Part shown: in pieces, positions 42,213 to 50,765 of the stretch
Numbering within the stretch: the stretch's first letter is position 1
Layout: each line of letters starts with the position of its first letter
Origin: Ferrovibrio sp. MS7
GTDB taxonomy: Bacteria; Pseudomonadota; Alphaproteobacteria; Ferrovibrionales; Ferrovibrionaceae
Reading direction: 5' to 3'
DNA: 64,000 nucleotides
Assembly (NCBI RefSeq): GCF_038404985.1
Contig: NZ_JBBKBA010000001.1
Location: 186,001 to 250,000 of the forward strand
Program-made: the position numbers and the translations under genes
The notes under the pieces: generated by a model
What the model was told of the DNA's origin: nothing
Seen by the model: only the letters and a program-made list of their open reading frames with translations
Databases searched by the model: none

Positions 42213-43394
42213 TTGAGTGACATAGACCTGACTTTTACCACGCCGGATGATGGCAACGCTACTGACGCGGGCATAGCCTCCATACGCAAGGGAGAGGGGC
42301 TGATTCCGCCGCGCCTCCTGCCGTCGCCGGGCTTCGCGGCCTGGCTGGCAAATAGCGGTGGCACATTGGGTTTCACCACCTACCAGACCTCGCGGCTGTT
42401 TCTGCTCTCTGCGCCAGAAGGCGAGCTGCGCGCGCTGGAGCGCATCGTCGGATCGGCGATGGGGCTGATCCTGCGCGAAGGCGCCATCTGGGTGGCGAAC
42501 AAGGAACAGCTCTGGCGTTTCTCCCATGTCGGGCCCTTCAAAGGCAGTCTCGGTGCGGGCAAGGAGGTGGATTACAAGGCGCTCTACATGCCCCGGCTGG
42601 GCCATTTCCTGGGCCCCGTCGATACCCATGACCTGTTGGAATGGGCAGTCTATCGCGGCAAGCAGTATGAATTGCTGTTTGTAAATACAAATTTCGACTG
42701 TATCGCCACGATTGACCGCCATTACGGCTTCGTACCGGTGTGGAAACCAAGCTGGGTCGGCATCCTGGGGGGCGGCGATAAAAGCCACCTCAATGGCATG
42801 TGCGCCCGCGATGGCAAACTGGCCTATGCCACCGCCTGTGCCCGCAGCGACACGCCGATGGGCTGGCGCAAGCAGCAGAAGGATGGCGGCGTGGTGATCG
42901 ACATCCAGGCCGATGCAGTGGTGGGTGAAGGCTTCTCGATGCCGCATTCGCCGCGTTGGCATGATGGCCGCCTGTGGCTGCTGGATTCCGGCCACGGCGA
43001 TTTCGGCTATCTCGACCCAGCCAGCGGCCGCTTCGAAAAAGTGGCGCTCTGCCCCGGCTTTGCGCGCGGCCTGTGTTTCGTCGGCAAGCATGCGGTGATC
43101 GGCCTGTCAAAGCTGCGCGCCAGCTCGTTCACCACCAACATGCCGCTGAAACAGCGCCTGGAGGCACGCAACGTGCCCGAGACCTGTGGCCTGCTGGTGG
43201 TGAATCTGGAAACCGGCCGGACCGATCACTGGCTGACGATCGAGAATACCGTGACCGAGCTTTACGACGTCGCCTTCATGCCCGGCCGCGACGATATCTA
43301 CACGCCAGGCTTCAGCGAGCCGGCGCTGCATCGGGCGCTGCATCACCGCCCGCTGGATGCGGAAGGTGGCAACGGCATTCCCGATCCCCTGTAA
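42213..43394 (+). CDS. TIGR03032 family protein, predicted beta-propeller
   Basis: A protein of about 393 residues of the TIGR03032 family, unknown in function. Recognised blocks are SPGFAAWLANSGGTLGFTTYQ near the start, NTNFDCIATIDRHYGFVPVWKP in the middle and MPHSPRWHDGRLWLLDSGHG later, the repeating strands of a propeller. No ATG starts fit: TTG at 42213 has AGGAG 12 bases upstream and is the best guess; the frame is open to a TTG at 42165. It lies between the surface-protein gene and the tail-collar genes, on the opposite strand to the former. Confidence 0.83.
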   Translation: MSDIDLTFTTPDDGNATDAGIASIRKGEGLIPPRLLPSPGFAAWLANSGGTLGFTTYQTSRLFLLSAPEGELRALERIVGSAMGLILREGAIWVANKEQLWRFSHVGPFKGSLGAGKEVDYKALYMPRLGHFLGPVDTHDLLEWAVYRGKQYELLFVNTNFDCIATIDRHYGFVPVWKPSWVGILGGGDKSHLNGMCARDGKLAYATACARSDTPMGWRKQQKDGGVVIDIQADAVVGEGFSMPHSPRWHDGRLWLLDSGHGDFGYLDPASGRFEKVALCPGFARGLCFVGKHAVIGLSKLRASSFTTNMPLKQRLEARNVPETCGLLVVNLETGRTDHWLTIENTVTELYDVAFMPGRDDIYTPGFSEPALHRALHHRPLDAEGGNGIPDPL

Positions 43395-43535
43395 TCCAGG
43401 ATCATCTTCAATCAACCAGTGTCGTCGCCAGCCGGACTGCAGAACGGCCTGGAAGCCTGTTGCTCAAGGCAAGAGCCAGAACATACATAAAATTGTATTC
43501 AGTTATTTTTAATATCTTTATTGTTGCTTTTCTTC

Positions 43536-43564
43536 TTTACAGAAACCCGTATTAAGAGCATTAT
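43536..43564 (+). promoter_or_regulatory. Sigma-70-like promoter for the tail-collar genes
   Basis: TTTACA (43536-43541) and CATTAT (43559-43564) are spaced 17 bp and match the consensus at 5 of 6 and 4 of 6 positions. They lie in an AT-rich part of the 239-nt gap after the TIGR03032 gene, giving a start near 43571 and a 63-nt leader. Confidence 0.45.
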
Positions 43565-43587
43565 TTTTGCAAGCATGGATCATCCCT

Positions 43588-43604
43588 GGCGACAACCGGT
43601 CGCC
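43588..43604 (+). promoter_or_regulatory. Leader hairpin before the first tail-collar gene
   Basis: GGCGAC (43588-43593) and GTCGCC (43599-43604) form a perfect 6-bp stem around a 5-base loop, 29 nt before the start codon and 15 nt before the strong GGGGGAGG ribosome site. It could affect translation; no function is known. Confidence 0.5.
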
Positions 43605-43633
43605 GGACATGGCATCATCCGGGGGAGGCAATT

Positions 43634-44200
43634 ATGGAGCCGTTTGTAGGAGAAATTCGGATTTTCGGCTTTAACTGGGCCCCCACTGGCTGGGCCATAT
43701 GCGATGGCACTGTGATCCCGATACGGCAAAACCAAGCCCTTTTCGCCCTGCTCAATTACACGTATGGCGGGAGCGTGAATACCAGCTTTGCCCTGCCCGA
43801 TCTGCGCGGCCGCACCATGATCAGCCAAGGGCAGAACAAGAATTTCCCCAGCCTCACCACCAAGATCGGCAATACCGGCGGCAACGAAAGCGTGGCGATG
43901 ACCGCCGCCAACCTGACGATCCACAGTCACACGGTTGCCGTGGTGTCTAACACTGCCGCCAACGTACCGGTTCCAACCAGCAACCTGTTGGGCAAGGTGA
44001 CCGCGCCGACCAGCTACGCGGGACCGACCGCGCTGCCCTATACGGCCGTACCTGCGGATCCGACCACCCTGAGTCCAGTAATCCTGGATGCCTCGACAAT
44101 CGGCAATGCAGGCGCGGCCACGCCGATCCCCACCATGCAGCCGAGCCTGGTGCTGAATTGCTGCATCGCCACGAGGGGTATTTTCCCGACGCGGCCCTAG
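43634..44200 (+). CDS. Tail-collar domain protein (microcystin-dependent protein-like), copy 1
   Basis: A 188-residue protein with the phage tail-collar fold used by MdpB-like proteins. The signature is at residues 3-60: FVGEIRIFGFNWAPTGWAIC, then IPIRQNQALFALL, YGG and FALPDLRGR. The rest is Thr/Pro/Asn-rich and ends in CCIATRGIFPTRP. No Sec signal is seen. ATG at 43634 follows GGGGGAGG by 6 bases. It is the first of three paralogs in a row; their surface or tail-fibre-like role is inferred. Confidence 0.88.
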   Translation: MEPFVGEIRIFGFNWAPTGWAICDGTVIPIRQNQALFALLNYTYGGSVNTSFALPDLRGRTMISQGQNKNFPSLTTKIGNTGGNESVAMTAANLTIHSHTVAVVSNTAANVPVPTSNLLGKVTAPTSYAGPTALPYTAVPADPTTLSPVILDASTIGNAGAATPIPTMQPSLVLNCCIATRGIFPTRP

Positions 44201-44289
44201 CGGCGCCAGCGCCGCTGAACCCGGCGCCTGATTCTGGCCCCCAATCCTGGACCCCTGATCCCGACCTCAACGACAGAAGGAACACCGCC

Positions 44290-44826
44290 ATGGCTGAAGC
44301 CTATCTTGGCGAAGTCCGCGTTCTGGCCTGCAGCTATGCTCCCGAGAACTGGGCGCTGTGCCAAGGCCAACCCTTGCCAATCAGCCAATATGAGGCGCTC
44401 TACGCACTGATCGGCACGGTTTATGGCGGCGATGGCAGAACCAATTTCAAGCTCCCTGACATGCGCGGCCGGGTCGCCGTTGGCCAGGGACAAGGCACCG
44501 GGCTGACCAGCCGTGTTGTCGGTCAATATATCGGCACGGAGACCGCGCCATGCAGCAATGCCAACATGCCAGCGCATTCCCATGGCTTTCAGGCGGCATC
44601 GCAGGCCAGCCAGTCGACCAATATCCCGGCGGGCGCCATGCTCGGACCCGTGGCCAGCGACCAGCGCTTCTACGTTCCAGCGAATGCCGGCACGCCGGTG
44701 GCGCTGGACACCACGGCAGTTAGCAGCACCGGGAGCACTTCGTCGACAAGCATCCCTATCGTCGCCCCGATGCTGACGCTGAGTTACGTCTTCTGCGTTA
44801 CCGGCCTGTATCCGCAGCGCCCCTGA
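44290..44826 (+). CDS. Tail-collar domain protein, copy 2
   Basis: A 178-residue paralog of the preceding gene with the same N-terminal layout: YLGEVRVLACSYAPENWALC, QYEALYALIGTVYGG, KLPDMRGRVAVGQG, then a Ser/Ala/Thr-rich C-terminal half containing the HSHGFQ strand and ending in YVFCVTGLYPQRP. ATG at 44290 is chosen; the open frame upstream starts inside copy 1 and is rejected. It lies 89 nt downstream of copy 1. Confidence 0.87.
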   Translation: MAEAYLGEVRVLACSYAPENWALCQGQPLPISQYEALYALIGTVYGGDGRTNFKLPDMRGRVAVGQGQGTGLTSRVVGQYIGTETAPCSNANMPAHSHGFQAASQASQSTNIPAGAMLGPVASDQRFYVPANAGTPVALDTTAVSSTGSTSSTSIPIVAPMLTLSYVFCVTGLYPQRP

Positions 44827-44888
44827 AACCAGACAGCACCAGTCGTTTGACGGCCCTCTCGCTTTAACCGAACTTCGGGAGACTCAGC

Positions 44889-45452
44889 ATGGACGCCTAT
44901 ATTTCCGAGATTCGCCCTTTGGCTTTCGCCTTTGCGCCCGTGAATTGGGCGGTATGCGATGGCACTATACTTCCTACCAACCAGTATCAGGTGCTGTTTT
45001 CGTTGCTGGGGTCGCGCTTTGGCGGCGATGGCCGCAACACTTTCGGCTTGCCTGATCTGCGCGGCACCATGGTGAATGGCAGCGGTCAGGGTACCGGCCT
45101 GACAGTACGGACATTCGCGCAGGGCTATGGCGCGCCAACAGCGGCCAGCCCCCCGCTGCCCGCCCACAGCCACAGCCTGAACGCTCAGTCCCCCGCGGTG
45201 CCGGTGTTCAAGACCTCCGGCCAGGCCAGTCCGACAGCCGGCGTCATGTTCAGCCGCGCGACGGCCGGCGCGAATTTGAATGTCACCCTTTTCACCTACA
45301 GCAACGCTGCAGCGGATGAGACCCTGCATCCCTACACGGTGGCAGCGACCGGCAGCACCAATCCGGCGCCAATCCCGACCCAGCAGCCCTATCTGAGCAT
45401 CCTTTATGCCATCTGCATCGCCGATGCAGAGTATCCGATCAAGGCGGATTGA
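44889..45452 (+). CDS. Tail-collar domain protein, copy 3
   Basis: A 187-residue paralog with YISEIRPLAFAFAPVNWAVC, QYQVLFSLLGSRFGG and GLPDLRGTMVNGSGQG. The C-terminal half has PAHSHSLNAQ and ends in YAICIADAEYPIKAD. ATG at 44889 has GGGAG 8 bases upstream. It lies 62 nt after copy 2, and copies 1 to 3 probably form an operon. The three copies have diverged enough that each may contact a different partner. Confidence 0.88.
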   Translation: MDAYISEIRPLAFAFAPVNWAVCDGTILPTNQYQVLFSLLGSRFGGDGRNTFGLPDLRGTMVNGSGQGTGLTVRTFAQGYGAPTAASPPLPAHSHSLNAQSPAVPVFKTSGQASPTAGVMFSRATAGANLNVTLFTYSNAAADETLHPYTVAATGSTNPAPIPTQQPYLSILYAICIADAEYPIKAD

Positions 45453-45470
45453 TACCGGGTTGCCGCGCGG

Positions 45471-45806
45471 CTAATTGAAGCTGCATTGCAGCAGCAGCGG
45501 CTGCGTCATGTCGTGATTGTTGCCGCCAACCCGGCCCACCGGCACCAGGAACACCATCATCTTGCCGAGCGCCTTGTGATTGAGCGTGAGCGTGCCCTGG
45601 CCGACCTCGTAGCCCTGCGGACTGGCAAAGAACAGCGAAAACGGCGGGCGCTTGGCCCAGAGGAATTGCGGTTTGAATTGCGGTGTGTCGCTGATCGAGA
45701 GCAGGCGGAATTCCAGCTTTCCTGCCTGTTCATGCTCGACATAAAACGCCGAATTCACATGCGCCGCGAAATCCTGGGCGATACAGGTGCCGATATCGAT
45801 TGCCAT
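45471..45806 (-). CDS. DUF6916-like protein near the tail-collar genes
   Basis: A 111-residue soluble protein with a beta-rich look (AIDIGTCIAQDFAAHVNSAF, FRLLSISDT, PQGYEVGQGTLTLNHKALG, MMVFLVPVGR). It resembles the DUF6916 family, which I associate with tail-collar and repeat-protein neighbourhoods; the assignment is moderate. ATG at 45806 has GGAGG 5 bases upstream and a good promoter lies 40 nt further up. It converges on tail-collar copy 3 with an 18-nt gap. Confidence 0.6.
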   Translation of the reverse strand: MAIDIGTCIAQDFAAHVNSAFYVEHEQAGKLEFRLLSISDTPQFKPQFLWAKRPPFSLFFASPQGYEVGQGTLTLNHKALGKMMVFLVPVGRVGGNNHDMTQPLLLQCSFN

Positions 45807-45845
45807 GCCGCCACCTCCAATACACTTTAGAGAAGAGATGGCGGC

Positions 45846-45875
45846 ATTATACTCTGAATAGTGGTTATTATTCAA
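45846..45875 (-). promoter_or_regulatory. Sigma-70 promoter of the DUF6916-like gene
   Basis: On the minus strand TTGAAT at 45870-45875 and TATAAT at 45846-45851 are separated by 18 bp. The -10 is a full match and the -35 matches 4 of 6. The start codon is 40 nt downstream of the -10 box. This is one of the clearest housekeeping promoters in the window. Confidence 0.65.
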
Positions 45876-45903
45876 CTTATAAGGTTGTTTACCCCGTTAT
45901 GTA

Positions 45904-46893
45904 TCAATTCGCGAGGCGCTTGAGCGCGGCGCGGTATTCTTCCGCCAGACGCGCCACCAAATCGCCTGCAGGGACAATCTGCTTCACCGCGCCGATGCCC
46001 TGGCCGCAGCCCCAGATATCCTTCCACGCCTTGGTCGCCGAGCCGCCGAAATTCATCTTGCTGGGATCGGATTCCGGCAAAGCATCGGGATCGAGGCCGG
46101 CGGCCTTGATCGATGGCTTGAGATAATTGCCATGCACGCCGGTGAACAGGTTGGAATAGACGATGTCGTCGGAATTGCTTTCCACGATCATCTGCTTGTA
46201 GCCATCCGCCGCGCGGGCCTCATGGGTGGCGATGAAAGCTGAACCGATATAGGCGAAATCGGCGCCCATGGCGCGCGCCGCCGCCACCGCGCCACCCGTG
46301 GCTATCGAGCCGCTCAGGGCCACCGGGCCATCGAACCACTCACGGATTTCCTGGATCAGCGCGAACGGGCTCTTGACGCCGGCATGGCCGCCGGCACCAG
46401 CGGCAACGGCGATCAGGCCATCGGCGCCCTTCTCGATCGCCTTGCGCGCGAAGGTGTTGTTGATGATGTCATGCATCACCACGCCGCCATAGGCATGGAT
46501 CGCGTCGTTCACATCGGTGCGGGCGCCGAGCGAGGTGATGATCACCGGCACCTTGTATTTCGCCACCATCTCCATGTCATGCTCAAGGCGGTCGTTGCTC
46601 TTGTGCACGATCTGATTGATGGCGAATGGCGCTGCAGGGCGGTCCGGGTTGTCGCGGTTATAGGCGGCCAGGGTTTCGGTGATCTCGGCCAGCCATTCGT
46701 CGAGCTGCGCCGCCGGACGGGCATTCAGCGCCGGCATCGAGCCGATCACCCCGGCCTTGCATTGCGCAATCACCAGTTTCGGATTGCTGATGATGAAGAG
46801 CGGGGCGGCGATGATCGGGAGCGGAGATTGCGCCAGGGCGCCAGGCAGCTTCGACACGAGTATTTCCCGGTTGTTGTGGTGTGCGGCGGCCAT
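45904..46893 (-). CDS. Nitronate monooxygenase family flavoenzyme
   Basis: A 329-residue FMN enzyme of the 2-nitropropane dioxygenase family, a TIM-barrel. Typical FMN segments are APLFIISNPKLVIAQCKAGV near the start, AAGAGGHAGVKSPFALIQEI in the middle and ALSGSIATGGAVAAARAMGA followed by YIGSAFIATHE near residue 225. The family oxidises alkyl nitronates, and some members reduce quinones, so the true substrate is unknown. ATG at 46893 is chosen over an upstream alternative at 46920. It diverges from the iron operon that starts at 47075. Confidence 0.85.
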   Translation of the reverse strand: MAAAHHNNREILVSKLPGALAQSPLPIIAAPLFIISNPKLVIAQCKAGVIGSMPALNARPAAQLDEWLAEITETLAAYNRDNPDRPAAPFAINQIVHKSNDRLEHDMEMVAKYKVPVIITSLGARTDVNDAIHAYGGVVMHDIINNTFARKAIEKGADGLIAVAAGAGGHAGVKSPFALIQEIREWFDGPVALSGSIATGGAVAAARAMGADFAYIGSAFIATHEARAADGYKQMIVESNSDDIVYSNLFTGVHGNYLKPSIKAAGLDPDALPESDPSKMNFGGSATKAWKDIWGCGQGIGAVKQIVPAGDLVARLAEEYRAALKRLAN

Positions 46894-47026
46894 GGTGCCG
46901 GGGCATACCGGCCAACGCAAGCGCCGCCACAGCCTGCCGCTGCGGCAGCCGAGTAAAAATAAACCGGGAATATCAGTCCATTAAATAGCCATTACCGTTC
47001 GGGCTGGCAGCCTTGCCGATGCAATT

Positions 47027-47045
47027 GTTATTGATAATTATTGGC
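47027..47045 (+). promoter_or_regulatory. Fur-box-like sequence upstream of the imelysin operon
   Basis: GTTATTGATAATTATTGGC matches the 19-bp Fur consensus at 14 positions, and contains a TGATAAT-T-ATTGGCA 7-1-7 motif. It lies 29 nt before the imelysin start, in an AT-rich part of the gap. Imelysins and DHOR-type proteins are often iron-regulated, which fits. Alphaproteobacteria also use Irr and RirA, so the cognate regulator is uncertain. Confidence 0.55.
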
Positions 47046-47074
47046 AACTTCATCAAAGGCCCGGAGCTGCCGAC

Positions 47075-48361
47075 ATGACCAAGTTGCTTTTCGCCGTGCT
47101 GCTGCTAGTGGGGGGCCTTTGCCTGCCAGCCGGCACTCACGCACAGATACAGGCCCAGGCCCCGGTTCAGCCAGCCAGCCCCACCGCCGTATTGAACCAG
47201 TACAGCGATATCGCCCAAGCCATGTATGGCGATGCACTGGCGCGGGCCCGCCTGCTGCTCAAGCGCGTGGAAGCCTTGGTGGCGAAGCCCTCGGAGGCCA
47301 GCCTGGCTGCAGCGCGCGAAGCCTGGCTGAAGGCGCGCGAAATCTATCCGCAGACCGAGGTCTTCCGCTTCGGCAACAAGATCGTGGATGAATGGGAAGG
47401 CCGCGTGAATGCCTGGCCGCTGGACGAGGGCCTGATCGACTATGTCGATACCGGCCGCTACGGCGAAAGCTCGGATGCCAATCCATGGTACGCCGCCAAC
47501 ATTATCGCCCATCCGAAGCTGAGCATCGGCGGCAAGAGGGTGGAAACCGCACAGATCACCTGGCGCACCTTGCGCGGCCTGCAGGAAGCCGGCGGCGTGG
47601 AGGCCAATGTCGCCACCGGTTATCACGCCGTGGAATTCCTGCTCTGGGGCCAGGATCTCAACGGCACCAGGCCGGGTGCGGGCAACCGCCCCTGGACCGA
47701 CTATGCTCAAGGGTCCGCCTGCACCCACCCGCCCTGCAATCGCCGCGCCGCCTATCTGCAGGTGGCGACCCGGCTGCTGGTGGATGACCTGGCCTGGATG
47801 GCGACGCAATGGAGCAAGGAAGGGGAAGCCCGCAAGACCCTGCTTGCCGATCCTGTCGCCGGTATTTCCAGCATCGTTACCGGATTGGGCAGTCTGGCTT
47901 ATGGCGAACTCGCCGGCGAGCGCATGAAGCTCGGCCTGCTGCTGCATGATCCTGAGGAAGAACAAGACTGCTTCTCGGACAACACGCATAACTCTCACTA
48001 CTACAATGTCGTGGGTATGCAGGCGGTGTATCTCGGCCGCTATGGCAAGCTGCAAGGCCCAGGCCTTTCAGCACTCGTGGCGGCCAAGGCACCGGCGCTC
48101 GATGCCGAGATGCGCGGCAAGCTGGATGCATCGCTCGGCGCCATGACGGCACTGAAGCAGCGCGCCGAAACCGTGGAGCGCTATGACCAGATGCTGGCGG
48201 AAGGCAACACCGCCGGTGCTGCGGTGATCGAGACGGCGATTGCCGCGCTGATCGACCAGACCCGCACGCTGGAGCGCATCATCGCCGCGTTGCAGCTCGG
48301 CAAAGTGAAGTTCGAGGGCTCCGACAGCCTCGACGCACCGGCAAAGGTGGGTAAGAAGTAA
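47075..48361 (+). CDS. Imelysin-like periplasmic protein (iron-related, M75 family), copy 1
   Basis: A 428-residue exported protein. Residues 1-23 are a signal peptide (MTKLLFAVLLLVGG then THAQ). The imelysin GxHxxE motif is GYHAVE at residues 182-187, and a second conserved segment EEEQDCFSDNTHNSHYYNV lies near 305. Family members such as IrpA and Algp7 bind iron or bind alginate-like polymers; in this setting an iron-acquisition role is inferred. It is the first gene of a four-gene operon behind a Fur-box-like site, and its stop overlaps the next start. Confidence 0.88.
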   Translation: MTKLLFAVLLLVGGLCLPAGTHAQIQAQAPVQPASPTAVLNQYSDIAQAMYGDALARARLLLKRVEALVAKPSEASLAAAREAWLKAREIYPQTEVFRFGNKIVDEWEGRVNAWPLDEGLIDYVDTGRYGESSDANPWYAANIIAHPKLSIGGKRVETAQITWRTLRGLQEAGGVEANVATGYHAVEFLLWGQDLNGTRPGAGNRPWTDYAQGSACTHPPCNRRAAYLQVATRLLVDDLAWMATQWSKEGEARKTLLADPVAGISSIVTGLGSLAYGELAGERMKLGLLLHDPEEEQDCFSDNTHNSHYYNVVGMQAVYLGRYGKLQGPGLSALVAAKAPALDAEMRGKLDASLGAMTALKQRAETVERYDQMLAEGNTAGAAVIETAIAALIDQTRTLERIIAALQLGKVKFEGSDSLDAPAKVGKK

Positions 48362-49749
48362 TGCGACCGATGCCGCCGATAGCGCTGCTGCTGGTGGCGC
48401 TGCTGGCAGGCGGCACTGCCATCAGTGCGGCAGTTGCCAACGATACGACGCATCAGGGCGAAGACAAACCGGGCGGCGCGGCAACCAGCAAGGGGCCGCG
48501 CAACCGTTCGGCCTTTTCCAATCCGTCGGGCAACCTCTCCTTCGCGCGACAGCTTGATTTCAAGCTCGGCGACGGCGTGTTCCGCAAGCTCTGGGTGGCG
48601 GCACCCTCCTCCACGCGCAGTTCCGATGGCCTGGGACCACTGTTCAATGCCCGTGCCTGCCAAGCCTGCCATCTCAAGGACGGTCGCGGCCGGCCGCCCG
48701 GGCCGGAGGAACAGCCCTCCTCACTGCTGTTTGCCCTGGCACGGCCCGATGGCACGCCCGATCCGATCTATGGCAAGCAATTGCAGACCTTTGCCATCCA
48801 GGGCTTCGACGCCGAGGCCAGTGTGCATATCAGCCGCAAGCCGCGCACCGTCACACTTGCTGACGGCATGCGCGTCACCCTGCAGCAGCCGCAATATGAC
48901 TTGCGCGAGCTGGCTTATGGCGCCATCGACCCGGCCACCACTTTGTCGCCGCGCATCGCGCCGCCGATGATCGGCGTCGGCCTGCTGGAACTGATCCCGG
49001 AAGCCGACATCCTTGCCCGCGCCGACCCGGACGACAAGGATGGCGACGGAATCCGTGGCCGCGCCCACCTAGTGGCGAGTCCGACCAACAATGGCACGCA
49101 GTTGCTCGGTCGTTTCGGCTGGAAAGCCAATGCCGCCAGCATCGCCGACCAGACCGCCATCGCCTTTCTCAACGATATGGGGCTTTCGACACCGGTATTC
49201 CGTGATGGCTTCGGTGATTGCACGGCAGTGCAGGCGACCTGCCGCGCCGCGCCTGATGGCGCCGACGATGATGGTGTGGAAGTGCCGCAGAAGCTGTTCG
49301 ACCTCACCGTCTTCTATGCCCGCAATCTCGCCGTGCCGGCGCGCGAGGGCATTGATGCGCCACAGGTTCGCCGTGGCCAGAAACTGTTCGGCGATATCGG
49401 CTGCGCGGCTTGCCATGTGCCGCGCCATGTCACCGGCCCATCGGAAGACCGGCCCGAACTCGCCAACCAGGTGATCTGGCCCTATACCGACCTGCTGCTG
49501 CATGACATGGGCGATGAACTGGCTGATGCCGGCCCGGATGGCCGGCTCTGGCGCACGCCGCCGCTCTGGGGCCTGGGCCTGACCCGGCGGGTGAACGACC
49601 ACGATTTCCTGCTGCATGATGGCCGCGCCGATGGCGTGCTGCAGGCGATCCTGTGGCATGGCGGCGAAGCGGCCAAGGCACGCGACCGCGTGATCGCCAT
49701 GCGCAAGACCGACCGCGATGCCCTGCTCGCTTTCCTGGAGTCGCTATGA
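48361..49749 (+). CDS. Di-heme oxidoreductase (DHOR/DUF1111 family)
   Basis: A 462-residue exported protein with two CxxCH heme sites, CQACH at residues 100-104 and CAACH near residue 347, as in the di-heme oxidoreductase family. Residues 1-26 form a signal peptide. The central part has HVSRKPRTVTL-type and LLELIPEADILARADPDDKDGDGI-type blocks. It pairs with imelysins in many genomes and may reduce or oxidise iron in the periplasm; that function is inferred. The start overlaps the imelysin stop (TAATG) and the end overlaps the next gene. Confidence 0.88.
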   Translation: MRPMPPIALLLVALLAGGTAISAAVANDTTHQGEDKPGGAATSKGPRNRSAFSNPSGNLSFARQLDFKLGDGVFRKLWVAAPSSTRSSDGLGPLFNARACQACHLKDGRGRPPGPEEQPSSLLFALARPDGTPDPIYGKQLQTFAIQGFDAEASVHISRKPRTVTLADGMRVTLQQPQYDLRELAYGAIDPATTLSPRIAPPMIGVGLLELIPEADILARADPDDKDGDGIRGRAHLVASPTNNGTQLLGRFGWKANAASIADQTAIAFLNDMGLSTPVFRDGFGDCTAVQATCRAAPDGADDDGVEVPQKLFDLTVFYARNLAVPAREGIDAPQVRRGQKLFGDIGCAACHVPRHVTGPSEDRPELANQVIWPYTDLLLHDMGDELADAGPDGRLWRTPPLWGLGLTRRVNDHDFLLHDGRADGVLQAILWHGGEAAKARDRVIAMRKTDRDALLAFLESL

Positions 49750-50765
49750 TGCGCTACTGGCTTGCCACGCTGTTGCTGCTGTTCACCCTGCCAGCCCATG
49801 CCGCGCCGGACTATGCCGCCATCAACAAGGCGGCAGTGGAGAAACATATCCTGCCACGCCTTGATGCCCTGCAACAGGCAACCCAGGCTTTCGCCGCCAA
49901 CGCGGCCAAGGGCTGCGACGATCTTGACACACTGCGCCAGGGCTGGCGCCAGGCCAACCTCGCCTGGCAAAACCTGCAGCATATCCGTTTTGGCCCGGTG
50001 CTGCTGTTCAACCGGCTGCAGCGTTTCGCCTACTGGCCCGATCCGCGCAATAGCGTGGCACGGCAGATGGCTGAACTCTTCGCTGCCGGCAAGCTGCCGG
50101 ATTTCGGCATCGGCTCCATCGCGGTCCAGGGCCTCACGGCACTGGAGCGCGAATTGTTCGATGCAGCGGAAGTGACCAAGTTGCGGGCAGAGCCGTTCCG
50201 CTGCCAATGGGTGCAGGCAGCGGCCAGCAACCTCGCCACCATGGCAAGCGATGTCCGCGCCGATTGGGGCGCCGGTCGCGGCTATGCCGAGCAGTTCATC
50301 GCCGCCAAGGGCAATCTGGTGGTCTATGCCGGACCGGACGAGGCAACGCAGGACCTGTTCAAATCGCTGCATACCGCCATCGAACTGGTGGCCGACCACA
50401 AACTGGCGCGACCACTTGGCAAGACACCGCGTGAGCAAAAGCCGATGGCCGCGGAATACTGGCGCAGCGGCCAGTCCGGTGCCGCCATCGCCATCAATCT
50501 GGCCGCCGCACGCGATCTCTTTGCCCAGGCCATCGCGCCAAACCTTGCCGACAAGGCCCAGGCAGCCGAGCTCAGCCGGCGCTTCGAGGATCTGGCCCAG
50601 CGCACGCACGGCCTTGATTTCGAAAGCGCGTTGGCCAATCCGGCGCAGCGCGCGATGCTGGACAAGCTGCGCGCCGATGCCGGGGCGCTGAAAAATCTGC
50701 TGGCGGAAAAGCTGGCGCCGGCATTGGATATACAGGTGGGCTTCAATGCGCTCGATGGCGACTGA
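49746..50765 (+). CDS. Imelysin-like periplasmic protein, copy 2
   Basis: A 339-residue protein with a signal peptide (MMRYWLATLLLLFTLPAHA) and the imelysin-family helical layout; the GxHxxE motif is less clear than in copy 1, with GLTALERELFDAAE in a similar place. It is shorter than copy 1 and only moderately similar, so the pair are diverged paralogs. Its start overlaps the DHOR stop (ATGA) and its end overlaps the DUF1513 start, so the operon is translationally coupled. Confidence 0.83.
   Translation: MMRYWLATLLLLFTLPAHAAPDYAAINKAAVEKHILPRLDALQQATQAFAANAAKGCDDLDTLRQGWRQANLAWQNLQHIRFGPVLLFNRLQRFAYWPDPRNSVARQMAELFAAGKLPDFGIGSIAVQGLTALERELFDAAEVTKLRAEPFRCQWVQAAASNLATMASDVRADWGAGRGYAEQFIAAKGNLVVYAGPDEATQDLFKSLHTAIELVADHKLARPLGKTPREQKPMAAEYWRSGQSGAAIAINLAAARDLFAQAIAPNLADKAQAAELSRRFEDLAQRTHGLDFESALANPAQRAMLDKLRADAGALKNLLAEKLAPALDIQVGFNALDGD

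Noticed and set aside
43634-45452. Prophage remnant suggested by tail-collar genes
   Set aside because: No integrase, capsid, portal, terminase or lysis gene and no attachment repeats are nearby; the tail-collar domain also occurs in non-phage proteins.
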